64,000 bases of DNA from Lachnospira pectinoschiza (GCF_900103815.1 NZ_FNHZ01000001.1:124001-188000); one strand, 5' to 3'; shown: positions 46,150-54,769, numbered from the stretch's first letter. Numbers and translations: made by a program. Notes: a model not told the origin generated them from the letters alone.

Positions 46150-46761
46150 ATGACAAAGTTGGTCAGATATTTTAGGCAAGTGGTTCCACATCTGGAAGAG
46201 AAGTACGGAAAAGAAAAAGCCCAGGTGATTCTGCAGAATGCACTAGGGCGTTACGACAAATTGATTGATGAAAATAAGGATGAACCCAAGGCTTATTATA
46301 TGCACACGAGGGAGCGAATCTATCCGTCTATTGCGGTATTTTATGCTCTTTGTGATGAGGGGGCTTCGCGTAAGGAAGCTGAAGACTTTGTAACAGATTA
46401 TTATCGTTGGAGATCCGGGACAATGGCATCCAAGATAAAAGCTATTTTCAAAATTCCGGGTATATACAAGATTGTTCCGAAAATTTTCTATAGCATGACA
46501 GAGAAAAGCTTTGGACCGCAGGCTGGGTTTGCATCTGAAAATCAGTTTTTGTCAAAAAACGAGATGCGTTTTGATATGGTCAGATGCCCTTACTATGATA
46601 TATGCACCCGATATGGCTGCCCTGAGATTGTGAAGGGCTTTTGCGATGCGGATGATATTTGCTATGGAAATATGCATCCAAGATTGTCCTGGGACAGAAC
46701 AAAGACAATCGGACGTGGAGACGGGGTGTGTGATTTTAAGGTAAGAGTTAAGGAGAAATAG
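46150..46761 (+). CDS. L-2-amino-thiazoline-4-carboxylic acid hydrolase family protein
   Basis: 203 residues from ATG 46150 (GAGGAGGG upstream). The C-terminal part has the Cys-rich pattern RCPYYDICTRYGCPEIVKGF and CDADDICYGN, then the end GDGVCDFKV, typical of the ATC hydrolase family. The named enzyme opens a thiazoline ring on the way to cysteine; many homologues have unknown substrates. Intact, unlike most of its neighbours. Confidence 0.8.
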   Translation: MTKLVRYFRQVVPHLEEKYGKEKAQVILQNALGRYDKLIDENKDEPKAYYMHTRERIYPSIAVFYALCDEGASRKEAEDFVTDYYRWRSGTMASKIKAIFKIPGIYKIVPKIFYSMTEKSFGPQAGFASENQFLSKNEMRFDMVRCPYYDICTRYGCPEIVKGFCDADDICYGNMHPRLSWDRTKTIGRGDGVCDFKVRVKEK

Positions 46762-46762
46762 G

Positions 46763-47123
46763 ATGACAAACGACAAGAAGCGGTCTCTTTTATTATTTTG
46801 AAGAGGAAGCGGTTATAAGGCTTGTTCGTATGATTCAGGGAAACGGAGATATCGAGCTTTTATTTGATACCGTAAATAAAAGCGGGATGAAAATGATGCA
46901 GAAGAAACATATGAAGACAGTGGGCCACGAAGATGCGGCAATGTTTTTCTATGTGGACTCTGCTGAAGAATTGGTTGATAAAATTGGAGGCAACGCAAAA
47001 GTACTTACAGAGGAAAAGTATTACAGTCACATCAAAAAAAGCGGACTGCAATTAATAACCAAGGTCAGCATGGCTGTTTCGGACTGCTTTAATATGGTTA
47101 AGATGATTCATTTGTCAGTGTAA
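46763..47123 (+). pseudogene. Unknown protein, single-base frameshift
   Basis: Starts ATGACAAACGAC right after the previous stop and breaks after 12 codons at TTTTATTATTTTGA. One T fewer would join it to the long frame YYFEEEAVIRLVRMIQG... that ends at 47123 (97 residues from the inner ATG at 46830). Family not recognised; the region KMMQKKHMKTVGHEDAAMFF is its most distinctive part. A sequencing error cannot be excluded. Confidence 0.5.
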
Positions 47124-47181
47124 AAAATTTTATTTGCAAAAATAGGGACTATAAACGAATCTTATTTTTATTGAGGTACAC

Positions 47182-47301
47182 ATGGAAGGATATATGACAA
47201 TTAAACAGACGGCAGAAAAATGGGAAGTAACACCGCGCAGAATCCAAAACTATGTGTGGATGGGAGTAAGTCGGAGTTTTAGAAGGCGATTCATTATATG
47301 A
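47182..47301 (+). pseudogene. Truncated excisionase-like HTH protein (39 residues)
   Basis: Starts MEGYMTIKQTAEKWEVTPRR, then IQNY, the MerR/excisionase-like HTH found in many mobile elements, then diverges and ends after 39 codons where relatives are ~60-90. Remnant of an integrative element. Confidence 0.55.
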
Positions 47302-47327
47302 TTAAAAAGAGAATGTGAGTTGAGAAA

Positions 47328-47687
47328 ATGTTTGTATATTATATGAATGTTCCATTAAATAAAATAGGGATAGAAGAATTTGAAGGTTATGATGAAGAAA
47401 TGTCAAATGTTAAGACATTTGAACTTACTCAAGAGGAATATGATATTTTAAGACAACCTAAAGGCCTATTTCAAGAGTTTGACGAAAGATTCGGAACAAT
47501 AATTGATGTCTGCGAAGAAGAGCGAATCGTTAATGAAAATTTGAAGGAGGCATTACAGTCTGCTAATAAAATGTTAAATAAGCAAAAAAATGACATTGCA
47601 GAAAAAGCTATTAAAAAAGTTATAGACTCTTTGGAATGTGCTATCCAGGCGGGAACTTTTTGGGAAATAGATATTTATTTGGAGTAA
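47328..47687 (+). CDS. Hypothetical protein
   Basis: 119 residues, acidic, with helical C-terminal half (ENLKEALQSANKMLNKQKND). No recognised domain and a weak ribosome site (TTGAG). Located between the HTH remnant and a terminator. Confidence 0.5.
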   Translation: MFVYYMNVPLNKIGIEEFEGYDEEMSNVKTFELTQEEYDILRQPKGLFQEFDERFGTIIDVCEEERIVNENLKEALQSANKMLNKQKNDIAEKAIKKVIDSLECAIQAGTFWEIDIYLE

Positions 47688-47760
47688 TGCCATGAGTAAA
47701 TATATTTGGAACTACCGAGATGGAGTAGTTCCTAGTGGTTTACAAGTTATAAAGAATACA

Positions 47761-47798
47761 AGGCAATTCGCAGAGTTTCTGCGGGTTGCCTTTTTTTA
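47761..47798 (+). terminator. Strong terminator before HTH module 2
   Basis: GGCAA..CGCAGA / TCTGCG..TTGCC with GTT loop, then TTTTTTTAT. It insulates the HTH/RhuM unit from upstream reading. Confidence 0.88.
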
Positions 47799-47864
47799 TA
47801 GTCGCGTTGTGGTTGCAATATGGTTGAAAAAAGTACTGGTGGAGTACTGTTTTGACGAAAATTC

Positions 47865-48114
47865 AAACCACACATTGCGTGTTTGCGTACTGAGTGATAT
47901 AATGAAGAAAACGCAATGCGAGGAGGATGCTATGGATACTGCAAAGGTGATAAGAGAACTACGCGAGAGTGTAAATATGAATCGAAAAGAGTTTTCGGAA
48001 CATACGGGAATCCCAGTTCGAACACTGGAGGATTGGGAAGCAGGACGACGCACCCCTCCGGAATATATACCGAGACTTATTGCGTATCAGCTGAAATATG
48101 AAGAACTTGTGGGG
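47865..48114 (+). repeat. HTH module, copy 2
   Basis: Direct repeat of 44126-44375. Recombination between the two would delete or duplicate ~3.7 kb. Confidence 0.85.
47874..47917 (+). promoter_or_regulatory. Autoregulatory operator-promoter of HTH gene 2
   Basis: ATTGCGT (47874-47880, includes the -35 TTGCGT), 17-bp spacer, TATAAT (47898-47903), ACGCAAT (47911-47917). The spacer sequence differs from copy 1 while both half-sites are kept. Confidence 0.7.
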
Positions 48115-48126
48115 AAGGAGAAATAA
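47932..48126 (+). CDS. Small HTH regulator, copy 2
   Basis: 64 residues from ATG 47932 (GAGGAGG upstream), nearly identical to the protein at 44193 but ending GKEK. It lies 21 bp before the RhuM-Fic gene, as an antitoxin-like or repressor partner would. Confidence 0.85.
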   Translation: MDTAKVIRELRESVNMNRKEFSEHTGIPVRTLEDWEAGRRTPPEYIPRLIAYQLKYEELVGKEK

Positions 48127-48147
48127 TTATTAGGAGAGGAGGTTATT

Positions 48148-49098
48148 ATGAAGAAAAGTGAAATAGTTTTGTTTGAGACAGAGGATAAGGAAGTAAAACT
48201 ACAAGTACAATTACGGCAAGATTCGGTTTGGTTAAATAGAGAGCAGATTGCGGAACTATTTGGAAGAGACATAAAAACAATAGGAAAACATATTTCTAAT
48301 GCCTTAAAAGAAGAAGTGGACGAATCAACTGTCGCAAAATTTGCGACAGTTCAAAAAGAAGGGGGCCGTAGTGTAAAAAGAAACATTGAACACTATAATT
48401 TGGATATGATTTTGTCGATAGGTTACAGGGTTAAATCTAAACGCGGAATAGAGTTTAGACGATGGTCTAATAGAGTATTGAAGCAATACATCATCGACGG
48501 CTATGCCATTAATGAGAAGCGCCTAAAAGCATTACAAAAGACAGTTGATATTCAAACCAGAATGTTGGCAGACGCATTAAATGTCGAGGAAAAGGATATT
48601 TTGAAAGCCGTAAATCTGTATACAGATGCCTTGACGTTGTTAGATCAGTATGATCACCAAGCAATAGTTAAACCTGATGGAAAGGCTCCTGTATATAGGA
48701 TTACTTATGATGATTGTATGACTATGGTTTCTCATATGAGGGATTCTTTTGATACGGATGTCTTCGGTGTAGAAAAAGAAGTTGGAAAAGTGAATGGGAT
48801 TATTTCTGCAATTTATCAAAGTGTAATTGGTGAAGATGCCTACCCGACTATTGAAGAAAAGGCGGCTAACTTACTTTATTTTATGATTAAGGATCATCCG
48901 TTTGCAGATGGTTGCAAAAGAATCGCAGCTTCATTGTTCATAGAATTCTTGGAGAGGAACCAAGCTTTGTTTAAAGATGGTAGCAAACGTATTGGCGACG
49001 GTGAATTGGTAGCTATTACGCTTATGATTGCGGAATCGAATCCGGACGAAAAGGATATCATGGTTAAGCTGGTGATGAATTTACTTGATATGAAATAG
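48148..49098 (+). CDS. RhuM-Fic/Doc fusion protein
   Basis: 316 residues. The N-terminal RhuM domain (~1-130: VKLQVQLRQDSVWLNREQIA, STVAKFATVQKEGGR, LDMILSIGYRVKS) is followed by a Fic/Doc domain (~150-310) with the core HPFADGCKRIAASLF. The canonical Fic core is HPFxDGNGR and that of Doc is HxFxDxNKR; here Cys replaces the Asn. Fic enzymes transfer AMP and Doc transfers phosphate to targets; whether this one is active is uncertain. RhuM was named in Salmonella; its function is unclear. With the upstream HTH it looks like a toxin-antitoxin or antirepressor unit. The only intact large effector of the three HTH modules. Confidence 0.88.
   Translation: MKKSEIVLFETEDKEVKLQVQLRQDSVWLNREQIAELFGRDIKTIGKHISNALKEEVDESTVAKFATVQKEGGRSVKRNIEHYNLDMILSIGYRVKSKRGIEFRRWSNRVLKQYIIDGYAINEKRLKALQKTVDIQTRMLADALNVEEKDILKAVNLYTDALTLLDQYDHQAIVKPDGKAPVYRITYDDCMTMVSHMRDSFDTDVFGVEKEVGKVNGIISAIYQSVIGEDAYPTIEEKAANLLYFMIKDHPFADGCKRIAASLFIEFLERNQALFKDGSKRIGDGELVAITLMIAESNPDEKDIMVKLVMNLLDMK
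48327..48351. repeat. Intragenic inverted repeat in the RhuM-Fic gene
   Basis: 12-bp perfect arms AACTGTCGCAAA / TTTGCGACAGTT around one A; codons ~60-68. Confidence 0.9.
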
Positions 49099-49250
49099 AA
49101 TAGCAGCTAATCCTTGTGGTTACCTGCAGTTTTATTTTGTAGAAATAATGTTGTATCCGATAAGAGAAGTGTATACGTTGACAAAGTATATATATAAGCT
49201 GATTTGGAAAACGCGAAAATAAAAGATGAAGAATTTATAAGGGGGAAAAT

Positions 49251-50128
49251 ATGCAGATGGCAAATGATAAAGTTCAGTTATTTGAAGACCAGCCGATCAG
49301 GACGGCATGGGTTGAAGAAGAGGAAGAATGGTATTTTTCAATTGTGGATGTTGTTGGTGTGCTTTCTGAAAGCAAAAATCCAACATCTTATTGGAGAAAA
49401 CTCAAGCAAAGATTGAAAGAAGAAGGGAATGAAACCGTGACAAATTGTCACGCTTTGAAAATGACTGCTCAAGACGGCAAGAAAAGATTAACTGACGTCG
49501 CAAACACCGAGCAATTGCTTCGCTTGATCCAATCTATTCCTTCGAAAAAAGCTGAGCCATTCAAGCTGTGGCTTGCTCAGGTTGGTCGCGATCGGATTGA
49601 AGAAGTAATAGATCCGGAATTGACTATCGAGAGGGCCCTTGAGACCTATGCAAAAAAGGTTATTCGCGAGAATGGATAAATCAGCGCCTGCAGGCAATTC
49701 AAGTAAGAAAAGAACTTACAGATGAGTGGGATAAGCGTGGTGTCAAGAAAGGCATAGAATATGCAATCCTGACAGATGAGATTACGAAAGCCTGGTCCGG
49801 GATGACGACGAGGCAGTATAAGAATCATAAAGGTTTGAAAAAGGAAAACCTAAGGGATAATATGTCAACATTGGAGCTAGTGCTTAATATGTTGGCTGAG
49901 GCTACTACTACAGAAATATCAAAACAAAAGCAACCGGAGTCCTTTGAGGAAAACCGAATGGTTGCAATTGAAGGTGGTGAAGCCGCTGGAGAAGCACGAT
50001 TGGCGGTGGAAAAGAGGACCGGAAAACCTGTAATTACGAATAAAAATGCAGCCCAATTGCAAAATTTAGTTACAGGTCTCATTGAAACTATAAATGACAA
50101 AAGCGATGATCAAGAAGGGGAACTATGA
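49251..50128 (+). pseudogene. Bro-N family antirepressor-like protein, split by a -1 frameshift
   Basis: The first frame (49251-49679) gives a Bro-N domain (WYFSIVDVVGVLSESKNPTS, then ETVTNCHALKMTAQDGKKRL and EPFKLWLAQVG). At ~49654 it should continue as KKGYSREWINQRLQ, which lies in the -1 frame and runs to 50128 (RKELTDEWDKRGV, then GIEYAILTDEITKAWSG). The switch falls exactly on A AAA AAG in the zero frame (49652-49658 region), a canonical -1 slippery heptamer; the palindrome GCCTGCAGGC lies about 30 bases downstream. So either programmed frameshifting or loss of one A. Full length would be ~292 residues. Confidence 0.75.
49436..49452. repeat. Intragenic inverted repeat in the Bro-N gene
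   Basis: CGTGACAA-A-TTGTCACG, perfect 8-bp arms; codons ~62-67. Confidence 0.8.
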
Positions 50129-50565
50129 CAGAACAAATATATGCTACTCCATGTGGCAATATACATTATTGGATAAATAAAGAGGCGGTAAATAGTGATT
50201 TTCAGTTAGTCTTCTTACCGGGCCTTACTGCAGATCATAGATTATTTGAAAAGCAAATTGAATATTTTGAAGGTAAGTATCCGATTTTTGTATGGGATGC
50301 ACCTGGGCATGCTGCTTCTTGGCCATTTTGCTTTGATTTTAATTTGATGGATAAAGCAAGCTGGCTAGACGAAATCTTGGTAAAAGAAGGATTTGACCAT
50401 CCTGTTATCATTGGTCAGTCCATGGGAGGTTATGTGGGACAGGCGTATGCACAGCTTTATCCTGAAAAGTTAAAGGGGTTTGTTTCTGTGGATTCGGCAC
50501 CTTTACAGCGTAGGTACGTGACAGCCGCAGAAATTTGGCTATTGAAGCGAATGGAGCCAGTGTAA
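50125..50565 (+). pseudogene. Alpha/beta hydrolase, C-terminally truncated
   Basis: 146 residues where relatives have ~250. The nucleophile elbow GQSMGGYVG and oxyanion region LPGLTADHRLF are present, but the catalytic His region is lost. The ATG overlaps the Bro-N stop. The gene breaks at ~50560 where the ABC fragment begins, so a deletion has fused the two. Confidence 0.8.
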
Positions 50566-50569
50566 GGGA

Positions 50570-51502
50570 AGCCTTAGTTTTGAGGAATTTGTAACTATGG
50601 TGATTCTAGCCCTTTGTGTTACAGGACCACTTCTTGCGGTAATGGATTTTGTAGACACCCTAGCCAAGCTGGGTACAGTTGTTGAAAATGTAGACACAAT
50701 ATTGAATGCAAAAGAGCAGGAACATTTTGCAAAGGAATCTGCATCTGTAATAGGAAATGACATTGAATTAAAGAACGTTGAATTTGCATATAAAGAAGGT
50801 CAGGAGGCAGTGCTAAAAGGCGTGTCTTTGCATATTCCAGAGGGAAGTAAAACAGCTCTTGTAGGACCTTCTGGTAGCGGAAAGTCAACAATTGCTAAAT
50901 TAATTGCAGGTTTTTGGGACGTGGATGCAGGACAAATAAATTTTGGAAATGTTAATAGCAAAGATATAGCCTTGGATAAGTTATATGACAAAATTTCCTA
51001 CGTCTCACAGGATAATTTCCTCTTTGATGATACGATTATGGAAAATATAAGAATGGGAAAACTATCGGCAACAGATGAGGAAGTAGTAGAATGTGCAAAA
51101 GCCTCTGGCTGTGATGAATTTATAAGAAATCTTGAAAATGGATATCAGACCCGCGTAGGTGGAGGCGGTTTACATTTATCAGGTGGTGAAAGACAGCGTA
51201 TTGCCATCGCTAGGGCAATGCTAAAGGATGCTAAGATTGTCATTCTAGATGAAGCTACAGCTTATATTGACCCTGAAAACGAGGCGGTCATTCAGGAAGC
51301 CGTTGGAAAGCTAGTTAAGGGTAAGACTTTAATTGTTATTGCTCATAGACTTTCAACAATCACTGATTCTGATCAAATCGTATTGGTAAATGATGGAAAG
51401 ATTGAGGCTATTGGAAAGCAGGAAGAACTTCTAAAATCAAGTCCTCTTTACAAGAGTATGTGGGAGGCACATATAGGTGTAAAGGAGAGGATGGTAGCAT
51501 GA
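50570..51502 (+). pseudogene. ABC half-exporter, N-terminal permease deleted
   Basis: About 300 residues remain: the end of the last membrane region and a complete ATPase (Walker [32 protein letters not shown]). Relatives have ~580 residues, so about 270 are missing. The readable frame extends upstream of the first ATG (50597) to the hydrolase junction. Its end overlaps the partner gene by 4 bp. Confidence 0.8.
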
Positions 51503-53229
51503 TTAAAGCAATAAAAGATATGATAGATTTTTCCGGTGTAGAGTCGACTAACATAAATAAATCCATTTTCTTTGGAGTTATTGTTGGTATTGGAAGAATG
51601 ATAGAGATGGCAGGAATATATTTTATTATTACTGCAATTATAACTGCCGTTGGTGGAAGGGCTCCGGCTTGGCAAGCATTTTTAATAGTCCTTTTAGGAG
51701 TGCTAGTTGCTTGCTTTGCGAAGGGGCATTCTCAAATGGAACAGACTCATGCTGGTTATTTTATGGCAGCTAATAAAAGAATAGCAATTGCCGATCACAT
51801 TAAGACAATACCTATGGGATATTTTAATGAGAATAGTCTTGGTGAACTTGTGGGAACAATGACTACTGTTATTGAAAATATAGAAACATTGGCACCTATG
51901 GTAATGGTACGCTTGATGGATGGTCTCATTACATCTTTTGTTATGTTGGCTTGTGTTTTTATATTTGACTTTAGATTTGGCCTTACAATGCTGATTGTAG
52001 AAGGTGTTTATTTAATTATATCTTCAAGAATGGAAAAGAAGTCACAAGCAGTCGCGCCTTTGCGACAGGATTCTGAGGTGAAACTTGTCTCTGCAGTTCT
52101 TGAATGGGTGCAGGGAATGAGCATTGTTAAGTCTTTCAATCTTACAGGAAGGGGAGATAAAACAATTGCGGAGGCACTGGAATATAACAGAGATAGCAAT
52201 ACAAAACTTGAAGCTTTATATGTGCCATATACAATTTCGCAAAAAATTGTGCTGCAGATAGGAACTTTTGCTCTTATTTTAGAAAGTGTAATTTTTTATT
52301 TAAATGGAACTCTATCCCTTGCTTACACTTTAATGATGATAATTATGTCTTTTATGGTATTTGCTCATATAGGCAGTGCAGGAAGTGCTATGGCAATCCT
52401 TAGACTTCTTACAGCTTCTATGGAAAAGGCAAATAAGCCAGAGAGCATAGCAAAAATGGATGATGCCGGAGAGGGCTATAATTCTTTAAAGCATGATATA
52501 GAGTTTAAGAATGTTAATTTTTCTTATGAAAAGAAGCAAGTTTTAAAGGACATTAGTTTTACTATTCCAGATAAGACAAGCACTGCAATTGTAGGAACGA
52601 GCGGTTCCGGTAAAACTACTATTTGTAACCTAATATCAAGATTTTGGGATGTGGATTCTGGAGAAGTGACAATGGGTGGAAAAAACATAAAGGACTACAC
52701 CTTAGAAGCTCTTATGTCCCAGATAAGTATGGTTTTTCAAAATGTATATCTCTTTGCAGATACCATCGAGAATAACATAAAATTTGGCTCGCCAAATGCT
52801 ACACATGAAGATGTGGTAAGAGCAGCAAAGGAAGCAGCTTGCGATGATTTCATAGAATCTCTACCAGATGGCTACAATACTATTATTGGTGAGGGCGGCG
52901 CCTCTTTATCAGGTGGAGAAAGGCAGAGAATATCTATTGCTAGAGCAATTCTTAAGGATTCACCGGTAATCATTTTAGATGAAGCAACAGCCAATGTTGA
53001 TCCTGAAAATGAGGATAGACTACAAAAGGCTATAGCAAAACTTACAGAAAATAAAACAATCATAATGATTGCACACAGATTAAAGACTGTTCGAGGTGCT
53101 GATCAGATACTTGTTGTTGACGATGGAAGAATTGTTGATAGAGGCAATCATGAAGAACTTGTTGCAAAAGAAGGACTATATCGTAGATTTATTCTTGGAA
53201 GAGAAGAAGCCGAAAATTGGAAGATATAG
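51499..53229 (+). CDS. ABC exporter, permease-ATPase half-molecule
   Basis: 576 residues from ATG 51499. Six-span permease (~18-310) and ATPase (~340-570; [32 protein letters not shown]). Originally a heterodimer with the previous gene (ATGA overlap); the partner has lost its permease, so function is doubtful unless it homodimerises. Such pairs export peptides, lipids or siderophores. Confidence 0.88.
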   Translation: MIKAIKDMIDFSGVESTNINKSIFFGVIVGIGRMIEMAGIYFIITAIITAVGGRAPAWQAFLIVLLGVLVACFAKGHSQMEQTHAGYFMAANKRIAIADHIKTIPMGYFNENSLGELVGTMTTVIENIETLAPMVMVRLMDGLITSFVMLACVFIFDFRFGLTMLIVEGVYLIISSRMEKKSQAVAPLRQDSEVKLVSAVLEWVQGMSIVKSFNLTGRGDKTIAEALEYNRDSNTKLEALYVPYTISQKIVLQIGTFALILESVIFYLNGTLSLAYTLMMIIMSFMVFAHIGSAGSAMAILRLLTASMEKANKPESIAKMDDAGEGYNSLKHDIEFKNVNFSYEKKQVLKDISFTIPDKTSTAIVGTSGSGKTTICNLISRFWDVDSGEVTMGGKNIKDYTLEALMSQISMVFQNVYLFADTIENNIKFGSPNATHEDVVRAAKEAACDDFIESLPDGYNTIIGEGGASLSGGERQRISIARAILKDSPVIILDEATANVDPENEDRLQKAIAKLTENKTIIMIAHRLKTVRGADQILVVDDGRIVDRGNHEELVAKEGLYRRFILGREEAENWKI

Positions 53230-53343
53230 TTTCATGTGGGAATTTCATCATTGATTAATCCTGTAACTGTAAATGCAGCATCATTATGTGATATGATTAT
53301 TTTAATATATGTTGCAGATATGATATTTGCAATAATGAGATAA
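53230..53343 (+). pseudogene. Short hydrophobic 3' remnant after the ABC gene
   Basis: In frame after the ABC stop, readable codons give SSLINPVTVNAASLCDMIIL and end DMIFAIMR. It looks like the last span of a membrane protein whose body was deleted. Family not recognised. Confidence 0.35.
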
Positions 53344-53359
53344 AGGAAGGCAGGTCTAG

Positions 53360-53821
53360 ATGGATAATAAATCTACAAAATACCTAGATGATATTCTAAA
53401 AAATAGTAAATTAGATGAAATTCAGGATTTCTTAAACAGTAATCAAAAAGCTTTTATTAAGAATAAAAAGGAATTTAGTTTCTATTTCAAGGATGTACTT
53501 TTAACAAAAGGAATCATGTTAAAGGATTTATATTCTTTTGCTGGTTATAAGGAGTCATATGCAAGCAAGATTATAAACATGGAAAAGCATACTAAAGATA
53601 GAGATGTTATTATTAGATTTTGCATAGCAGGTAGATTTACCCAAAAGGAAACTAATAAGGCTTTAAAGTTATATGGTTTTAATGAGCTGTATTCAAAGGA
53701 TAATCGAGATGCAGTTATTGCAATCGCAATTAATAACGGAGTTTATGATTTTGCAACTATTGATGATCTTTTAGAAAAATATCATTTGCGAATTTTGTCT
53801 AGACCACAAGAAAAAATTTAA
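53360..53821 (+). CDS. Predicted HTH-type protein
   Basis: 153 residues with a GGAAGG ribosome site. The middle part (KDVLLTKGIMLKDLYSFAG, then KESYASKIINMEKHTKDRD) fits an XRE-like HTH; the C-terminal part AVIAIAINNGVYDFATIDDLL is helical. In related bacteria similar proteins occur near signalling genes; role unknown. The stop codon TAA is part of the large repeat that follows. Confidence 0.6.
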   Translation: MDNKSTKYLDDILKNSKLDEIQDFLNSNQKAFIKNKKEFSFYFKDVLLTKGIMLKDLYSFAGYKESYASKIINMEKHTKDRDVIIRFCIAGRFTQKETNKALKLYGFNELYSKDNRDAVIAIAINNGVYDFATIDDLLEKYHLRILSRPQEKI

Positions 53822-53945
53822 CTCAGTCGGGGTACAAGCTCCGACTGAGTTAAACGCTCCGCGAGGATGCGCACGGATTCGGACAGGAATTTGTCTGCAG
53901 TAGCAGACCCGAATCCGGCGCTCAAGACTCGCGAGCGAGTCTTGA
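53817..53945 (+). repeat. Large three-hairpin repeat, copy A
   Basis: HP1: AACTCAGTCGG (53820) / CCGACTGAGTT (53841). HP2: GGATTCGG (53875) / CCGAATCC (53909) with nested GTCTGC-AGTA-GCAGAC. HP3: CAAGACTCG (53923) / CGAGTCTTG (53936). No ORF. Same order as copy C, opposite to copy B. Confidence 0.88.
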
Positions 53946-54060
53946 TAAAACGCCACCATTTAGGTGGGGATAAATCCTCTTGTTTGTATTTATGATTATT
54001 ATGGGCTTGGGAAAATGTTATTAAGCCCTATATGAATAAATAAAAATAGGAGGATTTTTT

Positions 54061-54507
54061 ATGAGAAGAATTACAAAGGGGATTGTTGTTGCTTTGTCTT
54101 GTATGACTTTAGTTGGAGCATGTGCTTGTTCATCAGAAAGTACAAATTCAGAAAGCGCAAATTCAGAAAGTGCAAATAGTGTAGAAAATCTTACAACAGC
54201 TAGTACAGCAGAAAACAACGCTAGTAGCCAAGCAAAGGAAGACCAGGTAACTCCTGAATTAAAGGCTTTTCTTGATAGTTATGAAAGTTTTATAGATGAA
54301 TATATCGTTTTTATGCAAAAATATACATCTAATCCAGAAGATATTTATTCGATGATAAATGACTACTCAGATATGATGCTTAAGCTTACTGATTTTGAAA
54401 CAAAGATAGGAGAATATGATACTAACGAAATGTCTAGTGCAGACCTTGCTTATTACATAGAAGTAACAAGTAGATGTAGTCAAAAATTACTTAGTGTGGC
54501 ATATTAA
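54061..54507 (+). CDS. Lipoprotein, DUF6591-like
   Basis: 148 residues. Signal peptide with lipobox VGAC (Cys21), a Ser/Asn/Glu-rich linker with repeated SESANSE, then a helical domain (~62-148, PELKAFLDSYESFIDEY) resembling DUF6591 lipoproteins. Function unknown. AGGAGG precedes the start. It lies inside the inverted-repeat-bracketed cassette. Confidence 0.7.
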   Translation: MRRITKGIVVALSCMTLVGACACSSESTNSESANSESANSVENLTTASTAENNASSQAKEDQVTPELKAFLDSYESFIDEYIVFMQKYTSNPEDIYSMINDYSDMMLKLTDFETKIGEYDTNEMSSADLAYYIEVTSRCSQKLLSVAY

Positions 54508-54575
54508 ATATTTTTTATTACACAAACCGAACACATATATTCATTCTTAGTAAATGTAATAATGTTATTGTTAAT

Positions 54576-54654
54576 AGAGGCAGATAAAGTGTTTATAGAT
54601 TTTAAATCGACGGATAACCCCGTACCAATACACTTTGTATATGCCTCTTTTTTT
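54576..54654 (+). terminator. Long-loop terminator after the lipoprotein gene
   Basis: AGAGGCA (54576) / TGCCTCT (54642) stacked on AAAGTG (54586) / CACTTT (54631), a ~39-base apical region with ACGG/CCGT, then TTTTTTT. The structured loop could also act as a sensor. Confidence 0.6.
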
Positions 54655-54707
54655 GTCCAAATTTCAAAAAATGCCCTTTCTTTATCAGGGGAAAAATTAA
54701 AGGCGGT

Positions 54708-54737
54708 TTGTTTATGTAAGGTATAAAATGCTATAAT
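54708..54737 (+). promoter_or_regulatory. Candidate promoter of the S-4TM/LicD gene
   Basis: TTGTTT, 18-bp spacer, TATAAT; 33 bases before the ATG. Confidence 0.4.
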
Positions 54738-54769
54738 ATTTCTATCTTATTAATACGTGAGGATAAAAT

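Noticed and set aside
47692..47931. N-terminal extension of HTH gene 2
   Set aside because: It reads through a strong terminator and the HTH promoter; ATG 47932 has GAGGAGG and matches copy 1.
44126..50128. Intact prophage
   Set aside because: KilA-N, Bro-N, DinD and an excisionase-like remnant are phage-type genes, but no integrase, terminase, capsid or tail genes are present; it is called a degraded accessory island.
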